Origin: Bactericera cockerelli
Lineage: Eukaryota; Arthropoda; Insecta; Hemiptera; Triozidae
Direction: 5' to 3'
NCBI GenBank assembly: GCA_024516035.1
Contig: CM044961.1
Location: 18,295,374-18,359,373 of the forward strand
Length of the DNA stretch: 64,000 nucleotides
The notes below the pieces were generated by a model. It was not told the origin of the DNA. It did no database searches and saw only the letters and a list, made by a program, of their open reading frames with translations. Below, one piece after another: positions 44,420 to 53,440 of the stretch. The translations under genes and the position numbers were made by a program. Each line of letters opens with the position of its first letter. The stretch's first letter is position 1.

Positions 44420-44612
44420 TTTAGTGGGTAGCGCAGAATTATAGGACTTTTCCATATCTTTAATAACCCAATATCTTATTTTTGCCTATAATCCTGCCAC
44501 TGGTCGCTCCTAACATTAAAGCAGCTAAAATCCTGCTCCGATGGGTATTGAACCCAGATCACCGTGCGTGCAATGACTAGCGCGCTAACTCACTCGGCCA
44601 CGGTGACTACTG
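44420..44612 (-). mobile_element. SINE family C copy
   Basis: The reverse strand has GTCACCGTGGCCGAGTGAGT, GGTTCAATACCC and the shared 3' end TCCTATAATTCTGCGCTACC. Confidence 0.75.
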
Positions 44613-44714
44613 TGGGGCGGGAATAGTCAGCAACACGAGCATTTTTGAATTCGAATGGTGACTTATCCAAGTCTTGAACTTTTTTTTAACTTCATTGCTT
44701 AATTTCAGGATCTT

Positions 44715-44850
44715 TTTTTTATTATAAATAATATGGCTTTCAGCTGCATGGTCATTTCACACGTTGGTTCACCCTCCATTCGCTCGAAACTCACAAACCA
44801 ACAATGCAAATTAACTTCACCCAGCTTCAGTGAGGTCGGGAATAGCCAAT
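44715..44850 (-). mobile_element. SINE family B body (5S-type variant)
   Basis: The minus strand shows GGTTTGTGAGTTTCGAGCGA, AATGGAGGGTGAACC and ATGACCATGCAGCTGAAAGC, the variant joined to the 5S head at 49202-49461. A short related scrap is at 44340-44380. Confidence 0.6.
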
Positions 44851-45299
44851 ATCAGGAGGGTTCTAAATTGAATGGTCACTCACCCATGTCCTAACCTCGC
44901 TGCACGTTGCTTAACTTTAGAGACAAAACGAGAACTGGTTTATTCAACGTACCCTTGACGCTGGGGTTACAGGACTTAAGTCCGACCCTGAGAAAAAGAA
45001 TGAGAGAAAATTTGAGTTTTTAAATTTTATAATTAAGAGAGAAGAGAAAATTAAAAAGACGACCTGACAGAGAGTAAGTGAGCGAAAGAGAGAGAGTGAT
45101 AAGGAGAAAGAATGATTGAATAACCCATTAGAAATTTAGAGCATATTAAAGTGGTTTGGGTTTTGAATTGATTTCGTGGAATAATTTTTGAAAGACGGGT
45201 AAATTGGGTCTTTTCTTTCCTTTATTGGGTCTTTTCTTTACATCCTCTTCCTAAAAGAAGTCTACAAATATGCAAAAATTGTCCTTTCTGTAAGATAAG

Positions 45300-45545
45300 G
45301 GTGGTCACGGTTGTCCAGTGGGTTACCGCTCTTGGCTTGCGTGCAGCGTACATGGTGACCTGGGTTCGATCTCCAGCAGGGCAGGATTTTTTCGGGTCTG
45401 TAGGTACTTGCATGTCCGGGGTCCTCTCATACCTCGTGAGGAAACATGAGTAGCTGCTTTAATATAATCAACGTAGAGAGGCGAAATTATAAGCAGAAAT
45501 AAGATAAGGATTATACCGGATACGAAAAAGTCCTATAATTCTGGT
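45300..45545 (+). mobile_element. SINE family C copy
   Basis: GTGGTCACGGTTGTCCAGTG head, GGGTTCGATCTCC B box, TCTCATACCTCGTGAGGAAA, AAAAAGTCCTATAATTCTGG. Confidence 0.75.
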
Positions 45546-45651
45546 CTTTTATTTTATTACACATTTATTTAAATTATTATTATAAGATAAGGAAAGTAAA
45601 AAAATGACAGAGGTTACCTTCAAACATTTTATAAATAGATATATGTATATA

Positions 45652-46875
45652 CAGGGTGTCCCACCAAAGTTGGACACCACAAATTACTCGGACCCTAAAA
45701 GAGTTTTTGTAAAATAAACTCGGTTTAAAAAAAAAAAAAAAAAAAAAAACAAGTAAAGTTATTTTACACCCTGTATGAAAATTTTTGCGTATTTTCATTA
45801 CACAAACACTTTCTATTCTAATTGTTATCGAAAAAATTAAACAAAATCGTTATTCGAGATTTAAAAAAAAAACACCGCCAATTATGGACACAATACTTCT
45901 TCGTGATTGTTTCACATTGTATACACGACCACGTGCCAATTTTGAGATTTTATACTAAATCACTTGTATTTCCAAACCGCTTAACCGATTTTTTTCAAAT
46001 TTGTTTTAAATGGTATAATACCGTTTTTTCTACATTCTAGATTCCACAAAAAATGCTGTATCGGCAAGTCGTGGTCCTTATTTTTTGACTTTTTTGTCCA
46101 AAATTTCGGATTTTCTTAAATATCAGAGTTAAATTATAATTAATTAAAAAATAAATATAAATAGTCTATGTAAACACAATAATAATTATGCATACCTATA
46201 CATACAAAATTTCATCAAAATCGGGTGAACCGTTCACGAGATATAAGCGTTTAAGTAAAAAGTTAGTGGTCAGGCGTATGGTCTCTTTCACCCAGAACCG
46301 CTAGTACGAATTTGATGAATTTAAAATGGGACCATCTACAGAACGTCTCCTATATGTGTGCAAAATTTCATCAAAATCCGTTCAGTAGTTTCTGAGATTT
46401 GCGCGTTACAAGGAATATTTTTAACAGACCGACGGATCGACAGACGGACACAAAACCAAAGTTGCTCAGGAGGTTATGAAACGTCCAGAAATATGAAAAA
46501 AATGACGAAATATGAAATCGGAGCAAATTTTTTTTTTTTTTTACAAAAACTAAACACAATACTTCCGATTTCTAATATTAGAAATTTCTCGGATGTAAAA
46601 TGGTCAAAAAACCTACCCTGTATGTAATATTTTAGTTTAAAAAAGTAGGTACTCAGAAATTATTTAGAAGTTAAATTATCAAATAAAATTCAGGTCGATT
46701 CATTTAAAAATTGAAAGTTGACACCTCAATTTTTCACTTTCGAACCACCCTGTATAAAAAAAAATTCATGACCGAAACCGTATGATTAAAACATGTACCC
46801 TTGAATTTTTTATTTTTCAAAAACTCTTTCATGGGCCGGGTAATTTGAGGTGTCCAACTTTGGTGGGACACTCTG
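45652..46875. mobile_element. 1.2-kb TIR element with TA target, carrying repeat F
   Basis: TIRs of about 60 bp: CAGGGTGTCCCACCAAAGTT at the left; CAGAGTGTCCCACCAAAGTT as reverse complement of the right. TA is at 45650-45651 and 46876-46877. Noncoding. Repeat family F fills 45880-46605, and three CACCCTGTAT words sit inside it. Tc1/mariner-type ends are suggested by CAGGGTGTCC and the TA target. Confidence 0.85.
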
Positions 46876-47459
46876 TATATCTCGAGCTTTTTAGAACCCG
46901 TCCCTAATTTACAAGTAAGTAATATCAACTCGAGTGACATTTGCCCGTATTTCGGGTGAGAGTCGAAGGTTCAGGCGTAAAATATTTCTACAGCCGAAAC
47001 GGTAACAGATGGGCAAAATCTGATTCTTGTCGACCCCCCTCCCCCTCAACCGATCACACTATTTCAAAAAGTCATCGCCGAAGTTGTGGACTGCCGTCCA
47101 GACTTAAGGCTTTCTGGTGTGACGAGTGGAGGTATATATAGTGATGGATAATTGAGGTTCCCGTCTAGAGTCGTCTTTAGCTTGCCCAGTATCGAGGTAT
47201 TCTAGCAAGCAGGATAGACTTTTCCTGGCTGAGTTGAGGTCTGCCTCTACTAGGTAGGAGCCTGCGCTGCGGTCGAGTGTTCTTTCCTAGCTGGCCTAAA
47301 AACAATAGGTAAAATTCTAAGACCCCAATGAACATGTATATATACTAATAACAATTTTGAATAATCCGGTCGGGTGCTATCGCTTAACAGACAGACAAAC
47401 GAAAGCCAAATCGTCCAGTACCCAAGTTAAAACAGAACCTCGTCTCTAGTGAGGTCGCT

Positions 47460-47578
47460 TATTCCTCATGGGGTATGAGTGGACCCCGGATATCCACGCA
47501 GAAAATTTCTGCGCTGCCGGGAATCGAACCGAGGTCACCCTGTTTGCTAGCCTACTCCACTCGGCCACAGTGACTACT
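47460..47578 (-). mobile_element. SINE family C copy (5' part)
   Basis: The minus strand has AGTCACTGTGGCCGAGTGGA, GGTTCGATTCCC and the GTATGAGGAAT region. It is truncated within the body. Confidence 0.65.
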
Positions 47579-47824
47579 TAATAAAGTAAGCACAGTGATT
47601 CCCATCCTATAATGCTGATGTGCTATAAAATTTCTGAAGAAAAAAAAAAAAGCCCTCATTATTAGTTGGGTTCAATACAAAATCTCTTTCTTTTTATAAA
47701 CATTTTCAAAATTTTGTCTGCGGCTAAGTCCAATATCTTTGGTTTATTCATGCTAAGTGTGCCGCGATGCTAAAAATGTTAAGAACCACTGCTTGGCTAT
47801 TTTATCTTTCTGGCTGCTCTGGTA

Positions 47825-47889
47825 ACTGTAAAATTGACATTAACAGTGACAGACGAATGAAGTGTCACTGATAATGTCAATTTTACAGT
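47825..47889. repeat. 65-bp near-perfect hairpin
   Basis: Arms of about 27 bases (ACTGTAAAATTGACATTAAC... and ...ATGTCAATTTTACAGT) pair with one mismatch around an 11-base loop, GACGAATGAAG. It could be a small MITE remnant or a transcribed hairpin; the sequence does not decide. Confidence 0.75.
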
Positions 47890-47994
47890 CTGTAATTAAT
47901 TGGGAACCAGGTTATTTTCTCCACCTATGAAACGTTGAATACAAAAATGAAACTGTATTTTTACAAGCTATAGGTGGTGGCTATTTGTTTTGTC

Positions 47995-48300
47995 TGGGAA
48001 ATAGAGAACATCAGAATTTCAATTTTTTTTTTTTTTTTTTTTTCTTTTATTGTAATAATTAAGTTTACATTGTTTAGAAGTGGGTTGACATGAAACATGG
48101 TTGCCTAGACAATCTAAATAGACAATCAGGGTGTAAATAAATAAATGAATAATAATACAGGCAGGCAGCAGAAAAGCCGCAGGCAGCTGAAGAGCCAGAT
48201 AGCCGGAGGCAACAGAAGAGCCGGAGGCAACAGAAAAGACAGATGTCCAGATGCAGCGGGAGTCACTTAAAGATTTGCACGGCAAGTCTCTGAAAGCAAA
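47995..48300 (-). mobile_element. retroelement 3' end with internal 19-bp repeats
   Basis: A poly-T run at 48020-48042 corresponds to a minus-strand poly-A tail. The interior has repeated AGAGCCGGAGGCAACAGAA-like units at 48185-48240. There is no RT motif in the piece. Confidence 0.45.
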
Positions 48301-48739
48301 AATATAGATAATTATTATTATTAAACACTTTATTGGATATACATAGACATAATTATGTACAGTACAAATAATTATTATAAGAATTAAATAATGGAAAGGA
48401 AAAAAATAATGTATACAATAGAGTGGGTCGAAAAATCATTTTATTTTATTTAATTAACGCTATACCCCGGAAAAGTTGTGGCTGGTCGAGATAAGACTTT
48501 TGAGCAAAAAAAATTTTTTTTGGACCACGTCTTCCGGTCGCGCAAAGGCTTTCAAAATGGCGAAAATCAAAAAAAAAAAAATAATAATAAAAAAAAAAAA
48601 TAAGAAAATTTAAAAAAATGTAAAAAAAAATATAATCAATTTTTTTGGTTTGCTATAGCATATAGGTACTAGTTATAAAAAGACCAGACTAGTATAAAGA
48701 GATAAAAAAAAACACCAATGAACCGCCTTTACCGGTCAC

Positions 48740-48830
48740 CTTTCGAACCCGCGACTTCTGGATTACCAGTAAACGTCTTGACTACTGAGATACCGGTAGG
48801 GTCTGGATGGAATTCGTCGTATACTCGTAC
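48740..48830 (-). repeat. tRNA-like SINE head inside the long-TIR element
   Basis: The minus strand has TATCTCAGTAGTCAAGACGT and GGGTTCGAAAGG. The body was not identified. Confidence 0.45.
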
Positions 48831-48918
48831 CTATAACTCTTCTTCGTGAGTTCTGGGTCAATTTTTAAGCTGGTCTGAATGATATACATAATGTAAGTAC
48901 ATAGATTTAGAGGATAAC

Positions 48919-50052
48919 CAGGGTGTCTACTAAATGGCCAAAGTAAAATTCCCTGACTTTTCCAGGTTTTCCAGACCATTTTTCCAGTTTCTCCAGTCTA
49001 CTTTTTTAAGGAGACATTACATTATATGTATATTATACATATAGGACCTCAATCTGCCTTCTATTTTTTTTTTTTTGCAAGCCCCCCGCCGAAAAATATT
49101 AGGTATGTACAAATTGCTTACTCATGTACTGATTGATTATTAGTACACAAAAGGTAATGTATATTAAAATAATAGTAAATATGCAAATTAGACATGTCAT
49201 AAGCCAGCGTCGATGGCATGTTGAATACACCGGTTCCGTTCAGAACACCGAAGTTAAGCGACATCCAGCGAGGTTAAGACTTGGATGGGTGACCATTCAA
49301 ATTCTAATTCTGGTGACGCTGGCTTTTCCCGGCCCCACTCAGGCTGGGTGAGGTCAATGTGAGTAGCAGGTTTGTGAGTTTCCTGCGAATGGAGGGTAAA
49401 ACCCCCGTCGTGATATGACCATGGCAGTTGAAAGCGACGTTAAACCCCACTTTAAAAAAAAAGACATGTCATATTTTTACAAAATGTGTTTGGCTCCTTG
49501 CTTTTTTTTTCAAAAAAAAAAAAATCTAGTGTGATCTCCACAAGACTTTCCTACCCTATTGCTAAGAAATCACCAATTCTTCTCTCGTAAATTTGATAAA
49601 AGTGCGCTAAACAAATTATAATTATACTAAAACAAATTTTTTCATTATAGGATAAGGAAAGGTAAAACTAAGTGTAATAAATGAACACAAAAATAGGAAC
49701 CCTAAAGAAAATTGAAGAACTTTCAGGGAAAACCCTGAAAAAAAAAACCTGCTAAAATTTTGTTAATCTTATCAAAAAGTGGTTAAGAGTGTTTTGTGTT
49801 TCTTACCAAAGAAGCATTATCACACTGCCTGGATTACAGTGGCGCCGCAGGCGAATTTTTTTTTATTTATCATTTTCATGACAAAATTGGAGCTTGAAAA
49901 AAATTCCCTGACTTTTGGTGTTTTTTCACAAAATTCCCTGACTTATGGTGTTTTTCACAAAATTCCCTGACTTTTCCCTGACTTTTTTGGTCTCGAAAAA
50001 TTCCCTGACAATTCCAGGTTTTCCAGGTTTTCCCTGACCAGTAGACACCCTG
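48919..50052. mobile_element. inner TIR element, CAGGGTGTCTACT ends
   Basis: Ends CAGGGTGTCTACTAAATGG and its complement CAGTAGACACCCTG, with a 5-bp direct repeat ATAAC at 48914-48918 and 50053-50057. Subterminal AAATTCCCTGACTTTT and CCAGGTTTTCC words are repeated at both ends. Interrupted by the SINE 49202-49461. Confidence 0.8.
49202..49461 (+). mobile_element. 5S-rRNA-derived SINE joined to family B body
   Basis: A head of about 95 bases (49202-49296) resembles 5S rRNA: TTGAATACACCGGTTCCGTT, AACACCGAAGTTAAGCGACA (box A region), GGTTAAGACTTGGATGGGTG (box C region). The family B body follows (CGCTGGCTTTTCCCGGCCCC, GGGTGAGGTCAATGTGAGTA, ATGGAGGGTAAAACCCCCGT, GCGACGTTAAACC) and then an A-rich tail. 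A perfect 12-bp target-site duplication AGACATGTCATA lies at 49190-49201 and 49462-49473. Confidence 0.93.
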
Positions 50053-50559
50053 ATAACTTTTCAAGGCCTTTGCACAACCGGAAGGGTTGGTCCGATTATA
50101 TTTTTTTTGGTCTCTGTGGATTCTTCAGACCTTCATGCAAGTAATAATTTCTATGGGGAGTCAGATAAATAAAAATTTTACCTATATTTTTCAATTGCTT
50201 GAAAAAGGGCAAATTATAGTGAATTTTCGTGAAAGTCACAAATTTCAAGGCCTTTGCGCGACTGGTAAAGGTGGTTTCATTGGTGTTTTTTTGAATTCTT
50301 TATACTAGTCTTTTTAGAACTAGTATATTCTATAGCAAACCAAAAAAATCAATTATCATTTTTTTTACATTTTTTTTAAAAATTTCTTATTTTTTTTTTT
50401 TCGCCATTTTGAAAGCCTTTGCGCGACCGGAAGACGTGGTCCAATTTTTTTTTTTTAGCTCACAAGTCTTATCTCGAACAGCCACAACTTTTCCGAGGTA
50501 TAGCGTTAATTAAATACAATAAAATGATTTTTTGATCCACTCTAATATACAATAAAAAG

Positions 50560-51960
50560 GAAAAAGAACAGAAAAATATATATAAACATGTGTCCTAACT
50601 AAAGGGAGGGGTTATTGCCTATGCCAATCTCTTCCACCCAACCCTTGGAGTTCCCTATCTAGATATTTCAATAATAATATAAAAAAGAAGCTAAATAAAT
50701 AAAAATATATACAAACAACATGTTAAAAAAAAAATTAAAATTAATTTATATTTTCCAAGAAATGTTTCTATGAGAAACTTGATTCCCCATAGTTCATCAG
50801 GCAATTGATTCCATGATCTTATAGCATTAACAGTAAAACTATTCCCCATATGGTTAGTGCAGTAGAACCTTGATTATCCCATCCTCAACCATGCGGATAC
50901 TTGATTATCCAGATTAAAAAAAAAAAACACGCTGTTATTTTGTTATTGAATAGGTGCATAGCTGCTACTGATAATCACAGCTCCAAGCGTACATGCATGA
51001 AGACATCTTCTTATGATTCCTTGGATCAGGCAGTTCTCAAGTGGTTTTTGCAAGCAAGATCTACCGGACAACCTATCAATGACCTGTTGATGTGTGAAAA
51101 GACATTGAAGATTAACAAGAAACTAGGAGGGGACAAAATTTCTTGTTATAATAAAATATATCAAAATACATCTGCTTTTACACAAAATCAAAATTCTTCT
51201 TTATTACTTGGTTTTTTAGGGTCCTCTCAATTATCCAGACTTTTATATAGGACCTCGATTATCCAGCATACGGGCATACCCCTAGTAGACATTAATCCAG
51301 ATAATGAAGGTTCTACTGTATTGTGAGGTGGAATAGAGAGATAAGTGAAGCGAGTATTATGACTGTGGAATGAAGAGTGTATGAAATGATGAGTGAAGAT
51401 ATGGAGGTGAAGCCTCATTCAAAATTGTCCACAGTAAGCCCAATCTCAGATGTTCTAATCTCTTATCAATTTGTAACCATTGAAGATTTTTTCATTTAGC
51501 TGAAACATGATCAAATGACTGAAACACAACACAAGCATTCTGAAATGTTTGAAGTAAATTCCCTTTGATGTTTGACATAGCAGCTCCAGTATTCAATCAA
51601 AGGAAATATAAGAGAAGTACATAGGAGCTGTTTTGTTTGCAGGGCTAAAACCTTTGCAAATGTTTCAGGGAATGAAACTTTTGATACTTTTCCTTACCAA
51701 TTTGAACAACCTGAGAGTTCCATTGAAGATCTGGATCTAAAAGTATTCCAAGATTTTTCACACAAGAAGACAAAGGAATAGGCTCAGAAAACAGAAATAA
51801 CTTGTTGCTTTGGTCTACATAATTTAGGACTCATGGTAATGGAGCTTTGCTGGTGTTTTGATAGTTAGTGGGGGGATGATATCACACTTCAGCATGTTAT
51901 GATCTGACACACCAGAAACAGGATACCTGGGTTGGCCTCAGCCATCCTCTAGTTGTGTCA
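50560..51960 (-). pseudogene. decayed CR1/Jockey-like retrotransposon with Tigger insertion
   Basis: Read on the minus strand, fragments appear in order: an endonuclease end (VSGVSDHNMLKCDIIPP near 51880-51930), an RT thumb (SSCVKNLGILLDPDLQWNSQ near 51740), LIFPLIEYWSCYVK near 51580, and PHN up to the Tigger element. NHMGNSFTVNAIRSWNQLPD follows (50780-50857), then the 3' UTR with GGTTGGGTGGAAGAGATTGG at 50605-50640. Stops and frame changes occur and the RT core is deleted. This links the orphan 3' ends at 24.4-24.9 and 35.1 kb to this family. Confidence 0.7.
50860..51318 (+). mobile_element. deleted pogo/Tigger element with HTH remnant
   Basis: Ends CAGTAGAACCTTGATTATCC and its complement ...GAAGGTTCTACTG are the Tigger/pogo TIR, with TA after the right end (left TA mutated to TG). 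Inside, SSYDSLDQAVLKWFLQARST and EKTLKINKKLGGD are the CENP-B-type HTH of Tigger transposases. The DDE domain is deleted. Confidence 0.85.
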
Positions 51961-52379
51961 ACTAATCCATTATTAATTAATAGACTTGATGTTTATAAAA
52001 ATAGATATTTTTACAAGGGTTTTAGATTTATAATTCCAGATTCTTGAATTCCTTATTGATGATGAAAGAAGAAACAAAATTGAAAATCTCAGAGGGGAAA
52101 AAAATCGATGCAACATTGCAGTGGATTTGGGAATATGGAAATAGTGTTAAGTCCCAAGTCCCAGATATCTGGAGGCTCTCCACAGAAAAGATGAGGGTCA
52201 GATGACACAAGCCTTGTTTTTTCATTGGGATTTAGTGATACAGGCACAAATAGCACAATGATATGGTAGTGGCAAAGAAGGGAACTGAATTTTTTTGGGA
52301 TAAACAAGCTTTTAACTAGACAGGCTTGCTGTCTCACAATAGTGATGATCATAAAACCATTCATGCTTATTACATTACT

Positions 52380-52560
52380 TACTTTACTTTTCATGTCCGG
52401 AACAACATATCTTTCATATCTTAGATTGACCAGGGTAACCAGGGTTAGATCTTGTTGGGTACAGGGTTCATCCAATTGATTACAGACAAGGAGATATTCA
52501 TTTGTCTGCACCTGTCCACAGTGGCAGTCATTATTCTCTTCATATCCCCATTTCAATAGA
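52380..52560 (-). pseudogene. retrotransposon RT C-terminal scrap
   Basis: The frame starting KWGYEENNDCHCGQVQTNEY and then LLVCNQLDEPCTQQDLTLVT matches the C-terminal zinc-knuckle region of insect non-LTR elements (WGY.E...C.CG..QT..HLL.CP pattern). 5'-truncated, with no catalytic motif. Confidence 0.65.
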
Positions 52561-52934
52561 TTACAATAGATTCAATCAAAGGCTGGTGACACTCTAGTTT
52601 CCATAGTTCAACCTTGTGGACTTCAGTAATGTGAGTACAGCTGTCGATGCTTGTTGTTGTTCAAATAAAACTTTTCTTATTACATTGATATTATTTTTTT
52701 TAAATAAATTTCCAATCCTTTGATTGTTAGTTCACTGTATTTTAATAATACACTACTCTTAACTACAAGAAAAGAAAACTAGAAATGTAAAAAATAAAAA
52801 TTGAGTTAAGGTTATTCCATTATTCCACCCTGCAAAATTCCCTATTTCATAAATAAAATTTCTCTATTCTCTTCTGAAGGGAAACTTTTGAGCTCTGGGT
52901 GGGGAAATGGAAAGATTTTATGGATTTTAACCAT

Positions 52935-53070
52935 TTCAAACGTTCGTACAACACAATTTCGCAGGACATAATGTTCTTTCAACACAAATTCACTCAGCAT
53001 AACGGTCGCACAACATAATCGATTTCGATTATTATGCTGTATGAACTTGTGTTGAACGAACGCACACCAG
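52935..53070 (+). repeat. degenerate CAACACAA/CAGCATAA array upstream of RPAP3
   Basis: CGTTCGTACAACACAATTTC, TTTCAACACAAATTCACTCA, GCATAACGGTCGCACAACAT, AATCGATTTCGATTATTATG, then the inverted TTGTGTTGAACGAACG. Same vocabulary as 43690-43885. It lies 370-505 bases upstream of the RPAP3 ATG. Confidence 0.65.
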
Positions 53071-53440
53071 ATTTCTTGAGTATTAAGCTGTTGTTATGGC
53101 GACGTCGTGTTGACATGTCAAAATTTGAAATTAAAAAAAAAATTCATGTGTGGAGTTCGAGTTCCCAGTACGAAAGTTGTAAAAAGTTGAGACAAATGAA
53201 ACTCTAAAGTTAAACTGAAGTTTCATCAATTTAAATTGAAGTGAGTTATCTTTCAGTACAGTATAGAACTTCGGTTTGTCACTAGATATCAGGTATTATC
53301 AGTATTTATTGTACATTTCATACTATCAGTGATCCTGTGAAAAACAGCCTTTAAAGTTTTGTCATATTGTAAAATTATACTCATTAATATTTTTTGTTTC
53401 CAAACGTTGCCTCTATTGGTCTTAAAACTATCAAATATTT

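Larger units (their letters stand above)
48421..50542. mobile_element. 2.1-kb long-TIR element with nested insertions
   Basis: Outer inverted arms of about 300 bp (48421-48738 and about 50239-50542) begin GAGTGGGTCGAAAAATCATT and GAGTGGATCAAAAAATCATT, with TA on both sides. Inner layers are a second TIR element (48919-50052) and, inside it, a 5S-headed SINE (49202-49461). Words such as TTTGCGCGACCGGAAGACGT recur along the right arm. No transposase frame. Confidence 0.85.

Noticed and set aside
49202..49296. 5S rRNA gene
   Set aside because: It diverges from a functional 5S, lacks the 3' stem, runs directly into a SINE body and is flanked by a target-site duplication.
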